Assembly (NCBI RefSeq): GCF_018139145.2 | Contig: NC_059477.1 | Location: 19,329,022 to 19,393,021 of the forward strand | Direction of reading: 5' to 3' | DNA: 64,000 bases | Source: Gymnogyps californianus | Taxonomy: Eukaryota > Chordata > Aves > Accipitriformes > Cathartidae | Position numbers and translations under genes: made by a program | Part shown: positions 34,531 through 47,000 of the stretch, one piece after another | How the letters are laid out: every line of letters begins with the position of its first letter | How positions within the stretch are numbered: the first letter of the stretch is position 1 | Notes under the pieces: generated by a model | Seen by the model: only the letters and a program-made list of their open reading frames with translations | The model's database searches: none | What the model was told of the DNA's origin: nothing

Positions 34531-37500
34531 CAAGCGCCTGACCCACCCACTCCTTGCTCCATCGCTTTGGGGTCTCTTGTGTGGGAACTAATTTGTCTCT
34601 TTAATTAAGGCTTTACAAGGCATAGGACCTCCACAGGATGCTTCCAAACAGAAACAGCTGAAAATGAAGGTTAAATTGAAGAAAATTCAGTATTTTGTTT
34701 TAACTGGGAGGTTCTAGGACAGGCTAGCAGTAGGTGGTGGGTGATGCTCCTGGTATTGTTTTGCTTGTTTCCTTGTCCACGGTGCTCATAGCTGGAGAAA
34801 CTTTTTATGGTTACTGTGGAAGTTTCTGAGGTCAGTAAGTTGTGGGAGAATATGAATGTTGGATGGAAACTTTGTGAGCAGAACTGGAGATTCAATTTGA
34901 AAGGTAGAACTTGTGTTCTTTGTAATGGTAAATATCTGAAAATATTTACATAAAATGAAGTCACTAAGTTTACAAAAAACCTCATTTGAAGAGCATTTCC
35001 CCCTTCCTTCAGGGGAAAGGTCTATATGTCTGTACACAAAGCCTTGATTTCAAGTTTCTGCCTTCCTTTTTTCTTTTAATATGACTTGTCTTGATGTTGT
35101 TCAGTCTTGAATTTCAACATGTCAGTTATTAAAATTTATGTTGGAGAGTGATTTTTTTTTGAGAGCTTTTCATCTTAAAACATCAACAGCAAGCTTGAAG
35201 TTTGAGACTGACTTGATAAAAGTGTAATGAGATCATCAAACTTTTCTCCATCTGGATGAATAGATTGGTAGATGACTTCTGTAATTGTGCATGATTCATC
35301 CCTCTTTCAAAAGAGAAACTTTTTCTGCACTGGTACTCTTACTGTAGCACGTTTGCTTTGCTTTTTACTAATTAAATTGCATATTTTTGGGGTAGAGGAG
35401 ATGCTATCAGAAAATTTTTATATTTTTTGAGAGTCGGGTGATAAAATTGGTAATAGTGTTTTCTTAAGCTTCTACATTAAGTGTTTTTTAACATTTCTGT
35501 TGTCTATTTTAAGCCTAGGACTAGGAAATGTTGCAGCTATCTTATTTGTATATTAAATCAGTGATAAAGTTTGTGGAAATAAGTCCAATTGCAGCAGTCC
35601 TCAGTGAGTGGAAAGGGCAGCTCTGTGCTAAGGAAATGCGGTCTTCAGAAGGAAAAAGTGCTGTGCAATAATTTGATGGTTAGAGCATGGGAAGGAATGA
35701 GACTTGTGGAAGGAGGACTCTTGCCATGAACAGTACGATATTAGTGGTAGGTATGTAGAGTGGCCCATGAGTAGGAAGGGGGAGAGTTTGAAGCAGTTGA
35801 AGACAATTTGTGTTGTCATGTCAAAAAGAAGAGAAGAAAGGAAGGAAACCATCTGAGGCACTCCATAGAAACCATAGAAAATTCTCCATCTCCTAACTAA
35901 GGATTCAGTGACTAAACTGTAAATGTGAATCTAGTGGCCCTAATCCCTTGATACCTCTTTGGGGAAGGGTTTTGGTACTATTACTGACTTGCAGAGCAGT
36001 ATACGTAAAGCCCGTCAGCATCATAGTTCATGTAAAATTATGCGCATGGTGACACTTGTCAAACCTGTTTCTCTTCCAGGTATTTGCCAGATATTTTAAA
36101 AAACACATGTAGAGATAGCATTGTGAATGTGTTATTGACAAAGATCGGTGTCACCAATGGCTCACGGATAACCTGTGCCCAAAAGATCCTCTAACGCTTC
36201 TACTGCAGAGGTTCTCAAACTATGGCCTGAAGGAAAATGGCACACAAAAAGACCATGTGAGCATCTCCATGTCTCTGTATGCCCGCAACTGAGAGCTACT
36301 GTTGCTCCTAACAGCAGTGGCGATGCTAGGGAAGCAGACTAGATTTGGGAACCTTGTGCTAAGTTTACAAACTTCTTGATTGGCTATTTGACATAGCTTT
36401 CATATTGTTTTGCAATAAAGATACTATCTGTCTCTGTAGAAATATTTGTGAAGGTGTCTGCTCAGATCTACTGCAATACCCGTCGTGCAACTTGCCTGTA
36501 ACTGCAAAGTGACAATTGTATAAAACTCTCAGTGTTAGATTTTGTGTTTGAAAAATAAAAATATTGCTGCTGTTTTACTAAGGTGAATTGCTGTAGTAGT
36601 GATTATTTTGAGAATTTACTCAAGACTCCAAGGGGTAGTTGTGCTTTTTCTGCAGCTCACCCCTTTGTGCTAGTAATTTGGCAGCAGCAGAGCTAATTTG
36701 TCCATCTGTTCTAGCTTCATTTTGGCAGCATTTCAAATACAGATTTCCTTATCTTTACGGATTGGTTTTTGAAATCATAGGGCCTATCGTTCTGGATTCT
36801 GAAGTCTTTGGCTTTCTTGAAAGGTGAAGAGGTTACCATACTACAGTAGTGTTCGTGCTAGTGAGCAATGTGCATCCTGTATTATATTAATTTGTTCTGA
36901 CAGCCTCAGACAATTTGGAAACAAATTTCGATTGAGATTAGGTTTCTTTATATTTCAATTTTTGACCAAAGGTAACTTAATAAACAAGATGATAATCACG
37001 TATATTTCTGCCTAACTGGATCAGTGCTTTGTTTTAATAAGTCTTACTGTTTCATTCCAGAGTTAAAAAGATTTGAGCACTAGTTGGGATTGAGCATTAG
37101 TTTACTGTTGGGGTTGATATGAACCGATCACTTTTTCGTTCACTGGGTAGTAACTTGTAAGTTAAGTGACTGGAGAGAAATTCTGCCGTCCTAAGGTTCA
37201 AAGTCAATTGATTCCAACTACCTGCTGATGGAAAGTTGCTACACTTATTTCAGGAACCTAGACCTAGATGATCAAATTTGTGCTGTTCATGGGTTCCAGG
37301 TTTGTGTAGGGTGAGGTGAGCTGCTTTTGCACCTTTGGAATTGCTTTAGGGCCCTTTGTGCCGGTGACTGCATTGTGTGTTGTGTGCAGGGAACACCTGC
37401 CGATGTAGTGCTTTCCTAGAGCAAGTGAAATCTCTTTGAAACTGATCATACAAAGGAAGAACAATAGTGCTATCCAATATGTTCTTGTTGATGAGAGCAT

Positions 37501-37973
37501 GAAGAGGGAGTAGACTTATTGGAGATGAACTTTCTCACGAATAGTAGGATGTTAATGCTGGATGCCTGGAGTGACAGCTGAAAAGGAACATTGAGTTATG
37601 CTTATGAGCAGCAGAGGAAATAATTGGATATCAGTTTCTTAAATAATCCTGCTTAATAATAAGTTTTAAAAATTGTTTTTCTGCTGGAGGATTTTGGTGG
37701 CTTTTTTAGCAGTTATTTTGTGCCTCTGTTTTTGAGGACTCCTCTCTGGTTAAATATTTCCAAAGTAAAAATAAGTTTGGCCACATCAAGGCTGATCAAC
37801 TGACTTACAAGATGGCCTATGAAACGGAAGACTGAATTTTAAAATAACGTATAGGTAGATAACTAGGCAGTGGCTTTACGCGGTATTTTGATTCCTTTAG
37901 ATACTGGAATAAATTTGTGAATCTTGGACTACACTGTTAGATTGCTCCTAAGTGCTTAATGCTTCACTTCTAG
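34060..37973 (+). other. LNPK: LNPK intron 1
   Basis: A 3.9-kb intron from a gtatgt donor to a cacttctag acceptor. It holds the downstream half of the CpG island, then AT-rich sequence. A possible degenerate hAT-type element with inverted ends is at 36206-36358. Open frames here are chance. Confidence 0.6.
36206..36358. mobile_element. Possible degenerate hAT-type non-autonomous DNA transposon
   Basis: The left end cagaggttctcaaacta and the right end tagatttgggaaccttgtg are imperfect inverted copies of each other. They resemble the CAG-GGTTCTCAAA termini of hAT-Charlie-like elements. The 150-bp span fits a small non-autonomous element. A clear 8-bp target-site duplication is not seen, so the call is tentative. 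Confidence 0.35.
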
Positions 37974-38055
37974 CTGTGAATTCTTGTAGAAGATTGAGAG
38001 TTCTGCCAGCATTTGTCCACAATAGAAGATGGGTGGATTAATTTCAAGATGGAGG
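37974..38055 (+). CDS. LNPK: LNPK exon 2: 5' UTR plus start codon (coding 38029-38055)
   Basis: The acceptor is cttctag at 37973 and the donor is agg|gtaagt at 38056. Fifty-five untranslated bases precede the ATG. Nine codons, MGGLISRWR, end exactly in phase 0. The Gly-2 context is the known N-myristoylation site of the family. A second possible acceptor (cttgtag, ending 37989) would shorten the leader without touching the coding part. Confidence 0.93.
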
Positions 38056-41000
38056 GTAAGTAAAATTGTGTAACAATATAATAATCTTTAGTCTAGAAGA
38101 TGGAATTACGCAGGACATGTTTCTTAATGCCTGTTGGTTGACTGTTAATGCTGGTTAAATGTTAGTGCTAAACTTTTCCCATTAATAGAAAAGTCACTTA
38201 AAAGTCCAGTAGTGAGACATAATGACTAAAAATATTCTCTGCCAAATCCCTAAACTGTGAAACTGTGTGGCTGTCCTTTATTTCCTTTGCAGTACTAGGC
38301 CTGGCACTGGTTTGGTTAACTTAGAAAAATACAGTTTTAACTCTTTCTGTAAATCTAAATAGTTTTGTGGTGCTTCATCGGGATAGATACAGCAGCATCT
38401 GTGATGTGAAAGATTGGTGGCTATTTTAGGTCAAAATGAATACATGCAGAATATCATTCTGTGTCTGTTCTAACAAATATTTTGGTAGCTACTTATACCT
38501 ATACAAATCTTTCTTCCTAACTGTTTTTATTGGCTTGTATATTATTGAATGGTGTACTGAGTTTATGGGGAAGAGGCATGAGGTTTTTGACGACTCTCCT
38601 GGCAGGAGGTGTGAGCTGTTCGAGTCTAGGTTTGCCTTTGCATATTATCAATTGGTTTCAGAGCCTCCCATACAAAACTCCTTTAAAGGCAAAAGTTTAG
38701 GTGAAATGTCAGTTTTGTGTAATAGAAGGAAACTCACTTTCATGGTGATGCAATGTGGGCTGTGGTTTTTGAATTTGTGGCCTGAAGGGTGGGGGAAGAT
38801 AGTGGCTTTATACTTCTCAGAAATTAGGAAAGATTCCTAGAAGGTGAATTCCAAGTTGCTCCTAAGGGGAGTTTTACTGGAGATGATAACACTTATTTGC
38901 AGTTGCTTATCATTTATTTAGAGCATGTATCTGTGTGGAATGAATAGTAATAAAAAGCTTAAGTTCTCAGGTTAGGGCTTCCTGTATATATTCTCTTTGT
39001 TTTGCCTATTCCCTCCACTCATCAGTTCTCTCCTTGTTTTACTTCCCACCCACACATCCATTATTGCTGTACATGCATTATAGGTTTTCATCTTTTGTGG
39101 TGTAGGAGAGGAGCCTCCAGTTAATAGTAATACCAACTGTAAAATAGTGATTCATTACAGTCCCTTCTATTTGTCACTATTAAAGTAGGAAAACTTCTTA
39201 CCTTTATGTAAAATAGATAATATATTAATCTATTATGAATGTCTCTGTTAGGAAACTGTTAATGTACAGTAATCCTCAAAATATTGACTTTTTCTTAGTG
39301 AGATTAACATCTTTGTTCTTTCTCTTGTAAGCAGGCAAAGCCTTCCACTGTAGAAGTATTAGAAAAAATTGATAAGGTATGTATTTGCTTTTTGGTGTTT
39401 TGTTTGTTTGTTGTTTAGAAATATGCATCCTTTTTGCTGGCAATGTATTTCTTTCACATTAGGTAAAATACTGTCATGGAATTTTAAATTATTTTGATAA
39501 TTATTCCAGTTGGATATACTAGAGACTCTGAGTTTCAGATGGTCTGGTACCTTTTCTCCCCTTAGTATTAGTCATTAAAAAAACCCAAACAACATACCGT
39601 ATAGTAGTGAGAAACTACAGTTTAAATATTTATTTAGAGAGCCTGAAATGGGAATGAATGTGAAGTTGACTTGATTACACAATTTAATTGTAACTAATGG
39701 TTAAACTCCCATGTAATGGAAAATGTCACTAATGCAAAGTTCCATTCATCAGGCTCATTAGAAAAGCTTCAATGTATGGTTTTAAGTGTAAGAGTTGTAA
39801 CTGTAGCAGTAGTAAGTAAGGTCAGGGGCAGAATAACTGAATAGATGGTTCAGTAATCAATTGTGATTTTAGCCAGCATTTGTGACAGATATCTGTACTC
39901 TATGGGGAAATTAACTGTTTTGAAATATGCTGTTGATATTTTTTGTTTTGCTTTTAATGAAAGTGTGAGTACTCCTGTTGTCACTTGAACAGTCAAAATG
40001 GTAACATGGCAGAGCATTGCTTGATCACTTATTAATATGCCAAAAGCATCATTCAGATGTTCAGGATTTCACTCTTAATGTGAGGAAAATACTGAAATGA
40101 AAACGTGAAATGATGGAGAGGTTTCAGCAATTTCCCATGTTAGTAGAAAAGTATTAGAAGCATTTGAAATTCCACAGTGCCTGATGAAAGTTTCAGGATG
40201 CGAAGTATGGTTGGTAGTGATTTATGTGATCGTAAAGACTGCCATTCATAAGATATTAGCATTTTCCACTTGTCCCAAATATACTAACACATTACAAATA
40301 GGAAAAAGTGCTGATTTGTAATATTTCTTCCCAATAGCGATTTGTTACTGCTAATACAGTGCGAGTGGCCCATATCATAACTTTAATAGTGTGATGTATT
40401 TATGCTATGAAAGTTATCTTTGGGCAAATATTGTCATTTATCAAAAAGCTGCTTGACTTTTCTAATCAAGTATCAAATTGATATGGCTAATTTTAGCAAA
40501 CACTTAAAGGCAGCTTAGTAAAACCACCTACTAATTTCACTAATAAGGTTGAACCCTATTTATTTACAGGAAATACAGACATTAGAAGAATTTAGAGAAA
40601 AAAATCAGAGGCTACAGAAACTATGGGTTGGAAGGCTGCTTCTCTACTCTTCACTTCTTTACCTTGTCACCTGCTTAATTGTATATTTGTGGTGTCTTCC
40701 TGATGAATGGATGGCAAGGTTGATTATGACACTTCCATTTTTTGCGTTTCCGTTGATGTAAGTAAATGTGCCTTTTTTTTTCCTAACTGCTGTCTCTTTG
40801 GTAAAAGGAGACGGAAAATACATCTCAGCAGGGGTTTGGGTTTGCTTTTGACAATCCTTGAGTTGTCATAACTTGCTGAATTTTTTCTTTTAAAATAAAT
40901 CCAGGTAGTGAGGCAGATGTTTTCTTTGAGGGAAATGTCTCTCATGGGTCTGGGTTTAGTGTAGAACTAAGTCTTACCATCAAAAGATGTTAGCATCTAA

Positions 41001-44000
41001 AGTTACTTGGCTTATCAAAATTATACTGGGGCTAGAGGGAGACCTGTATCTGAACAGCTCCAAGGTAATGTAATATAAGCAGAAGGGTTTTGTTTCTACT
41101 GCTATTTGGAAAAGTAACACTACTATGTGAAAGTGACTTAAGGTATGTTGCCTCTATGTAAAATGCAGCGTATAAAATCGGGTAAAAAAATACAGGAATG
41201 AATGGAGAAACTTACTTTTACATATTAGGTGACTGTTAATACAGAATTGACTTGAAAGGTCATCAACCTAAATATGTTGAGGACTAGTTTTACATAATTA
41301 GCCATTTTTCTGGAAAATCATTGACTATTTTCTTCAACCAGAAGATATCCTGACATCATTGGATGTGAATAGGAGAAAGTATTGTCTACTTTTTTGTTCC
41401 ATGGAGCTGATTGGCTACTCATTCTCATGAGTGGCTTTTGTTTTCTAAGAAAACTGCTTTTCTAAAGATAACAAAATGCGATCCCACCTCACTAAACAGC
41501 TGCTTCCCTGCCTCCCCTTCCCCCAGATCATCAAGGAGGAGAAGCAGCCTACTGAGTATCTTCCTACCGATGGGGAGGACAGTAAATTTACTAATTTGCT
41601 AAAATTAACATCATAAATACCGTCCATATTTGTACAGCATCTTTGTATGAAAATGTGAATTGTCAGTGCCCTAGCTTTAGACTTGAAAGGCAAAGTCAGA
41701 TGTAAATATTTAAGACTTTGAAAGCTTGATTAGTGCGGGTCAGCATAACATAACATGCAAGAAAAATACTTCAAGATGCTTTTTGTATGTCATACTGTGT
41801 TATACATAATGTACTAATATGCTGCTGTTATGGTATCCTGTGGAGAAGATACATGGGCAGCAATATCTTGAATGGAAAGGATTAATATACAAATTAAAGC
41901 TCAGATTAATCTTTGGCAGCAATATGAATTCTGTTCTTAAGGACAAGGATTTGAAAGTCTTTGTTAGCATGTGAAGCTTGCTCGTGCTAACAGGGAAGGC
42001 TTGTTGAAGTATTACCAGCCTCCCTTCACATAGGTGTGTTAGGATTAGTGTAGAAATGAAAACTTTTATTACTGAAGGTGATAGCTTCTAGCGCTGTGGT
42101 GTGAATTTTCACATTGGATTTTTATTCTCTAGTTTGTCCTCCAGGTCTTGGGTTTTTTTTTTTTTTGAAAGGGGGTTTCTATAAAATTCTGAATTAGGTA
42201 TCGGCTTACTAACATTTAGAATTAGACTGTTGTTCTCTTATGACTTGCAACTGTTTATCTGATTTTTCTCTTAAGCTATTCCCCTTCAGCTTTTTTTGGC
42301 AGATATGAGTGGCAAGCAACTGCCAGCTTGTCTTTGTTGTCGGTCAAGAGGTGACTCCATGCTGAATGCCTGGTGCCACCCAGTAATAGCTCTAGAGATT
42401 TTTCAGCCCTAATCAAACTGGAATATGTCTGCCTTTTCTAGCTTGCAGTCAGTTACCAACTTATTTCTGCCTTAAGTCATTCCCTCAGGGTCTCAGCAAG
42501 TTACTGATGCTGGTGGAATGAGTTAAGTTCTAGGAATATATAACGTCATTAATTTTAAATGTATATTGAAATATATGAAAAATTGAAGAAATATATTAAC
42601 ATGTTAGAAGGATGCTCTTCTTGAAATGATCTTCATTTGAATTAGATTGTTTCATCTTGCATGTTCTGATTTTCAGAGAAATATGTTTTTATTTTGTAAA
42701 ATTGGTCTGAAATGGTCTGCTATTAAACTTTCACCTCAAAGTTCTTAAAGAGGAAATGTTTTTTATTTCATGAAGTCCTACTATATATTTATTAGCTTAG
42801 AATACAGCTTTAGGTAGAAGACTCTTTATTAAACATAGAGTAAAAAAGAAATAATGCTTTTGCCTGTGTAACGTAGTCTTTAAGGCAGTTCAAACCCTGT
42901 AAAATGTTTATTTCTTTTGATACTTTATGAAGAGACACATCTTGCATTGCGTAAGCGGGCAAAGCCATCCGTATTCTTAGAGTAGTTATTACAGCACACC
43001 TTTGAACATGGAATAGAGTTAAATTTCTTTCTCTGTTTCTCTGACCTTGGATAGGTTACTCTCGCATTCCAGTTGTCTTGTCTAACTTACCTAACTCAGG
43101 TTGTATTGTTAATACTTGAAAGCATTTTGAACTGGGCAGCCATTATATAACTGCAAAAGGTTTCTTATCAATTAAGTTGAAACTCTGTTTGAAATCTTAC
43201 AGCCTTTTGCCTGCTTTCTTACACTAGCTGTTATTCAGAGAACCTTTCTAGCCTTTAAGAATTTTTTTTTCTTAAATGAAACGTTGCTACTTTAGGCTTT
43301 ATTACATAGTGCGTGGCACTGGAGGGTTTTAGATAAGATGCTTGGAAGGGCTTGAAGTATGAGATTTGCCACTTCGCTTAGGCCGAATAACTTGCCAGGA
43401 AAAGTGTCAACTTAATAATTATAAGCAATTCTAAGCTTTAAAACAAATTAAGTCCTGATGATTGCGGAGAGACCTTTCAAATGTAAGATGGTCATAGATC
43501 AGTTTAACTTTATCTTGAGCACAGATAAACTGCTCCATTGTTTGAGCTAAGTCAGCTGAAACCCTATGAAACTGAGTGGATTCAGACCTCTGTAAAATCG
43601 CCAGGAGTCAGGTCAGTTAACCCTGCCTGGGAGAGCATTTGTACAATAGCTGTATCTCATGGTTATCATTGGTATTGAATTCTTCCCACAAATCTCCCAG
43701 GTCTTAATTTTGGGCCTTAGCTGGTAAGCTTGGTTTTCTGGATAACATGTGTCATAAATCTATCAAATAAGAAGTGATGACTAAGTAATTTTCAGCTAGC
43801 TGCACATACCTTGATTTCAAAAAGTTCCCACTGAACATTTTAGCAAGAGATGATGTTACTTGCTGCTTCCTTAGTATTTCTACCTATAGTAATACTTGGT
43901 TAAATTTTAAGACAGGATGATTTTATTTAGATCAGTGTTGATGTCTTGTTGACAAGATACTGATTTAATTTTTAGTTTTCTGTATAAATATTGTTTGAAG

Positions 44001-47000
44001 ATTTCTGTTCTTCGTATTTGCAAAGTTAAATCTCATCTGGTAAGTCTTCTGTTTGCTAAATGACTTCAGAAATGGTTACTGTAATATATTTTAATTAATA
44101 TAATTCTTTTTTCTGTTTTAAAGAATCTGGTTTATAAGAACACTGCTCATTTTTTTCTTTTCCAAAAGGACAGAAAGGAATAGTAAGTATTTTTTCTGTC
44201 TTTTTTTAGAATATGGAACTAGTTGAGAATGATGCTTGCTATGAAAATGTAAATATTTTGGATAATTTGGCTTCCAGGAAAAGAAGAGTAGTCTTTTGGT
44301 TGATGCTGAAATGGGTAGCATTAGCTAAACTGTTGTTTCTACCACACTGTTCTTGAAAGAACAGGAAGGAAACTGCTTAATTTTTCACTTCACTTACAAA
44401 ATTGGGGTAACTTTCTCCCATCTTTGCATACTTCAAAGTGTAAGGGAATAAAATGTAGTGTAGAAGTAGGAATGAGGGAAAGGAAATATAAACAATAGTA
44501 GTAGTTCCCTTAATATTTGCATCTTGCAAGTATTTCAGCAGTCTTAATCTCTTATCTTTTTGTATAAGAGAAGAGATTTATAGCAGATATGTTTAATTTA
44601 TTTGTCAAGATAGCTTTTCTCTCCCATGTTCTCCAAAGCATGCTTATGTTTTCCTGAGCGGAAAAAGGATAAGCAGATGTTTTTGTGCTGTTTTGAGATC
44701 TAAGGAAAATTGGGAGTTTTATAACAAAAACAAAAAATAGTGCAGGTGTTCAAATATATATAAAAAGTTGTTAAAGAACATGCAGATTCATTCTAATGCA
44801 AAATTTAAAAACTGCATCTGTGGCACTTGTCTGCAGTAGTTAGAATTCATTTGAGACTTTCTTTGAAAGCAGTCCAGCCTGTAACAATATCTCATGGTGA
44901 TGTGAGCAATAGTACAGGAAAACCTCAAAGTTGCACTATGTTTTATGACTTGCAGAACAACATGATGTATTTAATTTGTGACAGCTTATGAGTTAAACAT
45001 CACTTTTGGAATTTTTCTTAAACTTAATGTTTTCATTTGATATGCAAGCATAGGACATACATTTTTATGTAGAAATAAAATTGTCCATATATTCTGTGGT
45101 GCTGTGTGATTCATTTCTAAGGTGAATATATATTTGCATTTCATGGCTGGATAAGAAAAAAATGTATGTATGTTTTTCTAGTTTGCTTAAATGTCTTTAT
45201 TGCTGTTTTTAGCATATAAGCAAGTCTAGTGCTTTTGTTGAACCTGTGTATAAAGGGTTTTAGTAGATGTTAGAACATGCCAAAAGGAATTATTTCTGCA
45301 CTGTTCCAGAGATCGGGTAAAAATGAAGTGTTTTACCTCAAAGAGACAAGTTCTGTATTTGGAAAAGAGAAATCAAATGCGCTGTGCAAGAGTTACAGCA
45401 GTGAAGCAGGAGAAAACATTATTGAGAGAGCAAACTGGCAACCGAGTAGCTCAAAGCTAGCCTTTTATTCTGGGATAAGTTAATATAACACATTGAGTCA
45501 CTGGAGATGATTATTTAATACTATAAAGCTCTATGCTGGATAACCAGCATACACCAGTTTTGGGAACCATGCTCTGAACGAGGAAAATTCCTAGTGAGAC
45601 ACAAGGAAAGGTGATGTAGAGAGATTACGGTATTTCAGTTTTTAAGACTGGTCAGGCAGACAACTGTTGAGGAAGATTTAGGCTGATCTGTCCCAAAGTG
45701 TGGGGAAAATAAATGAGGTATCTTGCAGGTATTGACTTCTCTAGTATGAATTCTTTTTTCCTGTAGGTTTAATTAAGATGAGATATATTGGTTTCTTGAG
45801 AGTACTTTGCAGTAATTGCCATTTGGTCATGTTTGAAGGGGCAGGTGTTTCATGAGGTTCTTATTGAACACAGGAGGTAAAGTGATCAGAAACAAATGCC
45901 CACACTTCAAACTGATTGCATTGCTTTGTGGGAGGCTATGCTTGAAGATGTTTTAGGCATTTCTATACCAAAAGCAGGTTCTGTTTCTTAAGTAACTGTT
46001 AACAGCTGACTGTATTGTGCTATTTGTTTGGTTGCATGATACCATGCTGCATTGCAGTGCATTTCAAGGTGTTAATCTGTGTGGGGCTACATGAGAGGCT
46101 GTGTTCTAATATAACTAAAATTTGGTGGAGGGAGGTACCTTATTAATTTGAAGATGCACAATTTCTGGAATTGTATCTTCTGTGGTCCAGCCCAATGCTA
46201 AATATGGTCTTGATCCATGTCCTATTTGTCTTAACTAATAAGGGATTGTTGTAGTTACCCTTTCATTGCATAAACTTTCAAATATGTACATGCCCAGTTC
46301 TAGTATTTTGTACATTTAATAAAGTGGTTTATTCTATCAAAAAGGGTTTCTACATTCTGGAAAAGTTCAAGTAATTATGTGCTCCCTTAATTTCAAGTAA
46401 CAGTAGTGTTCCTGAAGTAACTTTAAAAAGTGTGTGTAGCATACTTAAATACATATAAATAAAGATACTAAAAAGTATCTATTTAGTTTGGTGGGTTTTT
46501 TCTTTTTTTGAAAACTGAAAAATGGGTAAAAATAGCTATATCTTACAGGAAGTAAACTGCTGGTATCCAGTAGAGCTGAGAAGGGGAAAAAGTTGTAAAG
46601 TTTTTTGTTAAACTCTTCTTGCTGTGAAGGAGGTAGTAGAAAAAGAATTTATCAAGAGAGTGTCTTCTATATTAGGCAATCATTTATTGCAGTGAGTTTT
46701 CCATGAGTGCCAAGCTGCAAGCATTGACTTCAAGGAAAATCCCATGTGCATTTGACCTTTCTTCTTTCCCTTCCTTTTAGAGAGATTAGGTGCTGTGCCT
46801 ACTAGTGGTAACAGAGTCTCTTAACATTTAGTAGTAAAATCACCTTCTGGTAGCTTTTCTTACAAAACTGGGGGTTTTACTGTAGTCTGGAAGTATTGAA
46901 AGAGTGAAATAGATTGAGATTTGAAGCTCAGAATTGACCTGGCATTTGAAACTAGCATGTGTTAGGAGGCTTATGTGAAATATTTAAGCCAGTAAATCTG

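Noticed and set aside
33654..34562. 302-codon minus-strand and 249-codon plus-strand frames in the LNPK promoter
   Set aside because: They overlap the CpG island and the predicted first exon; composition artefact, no conserved protein.
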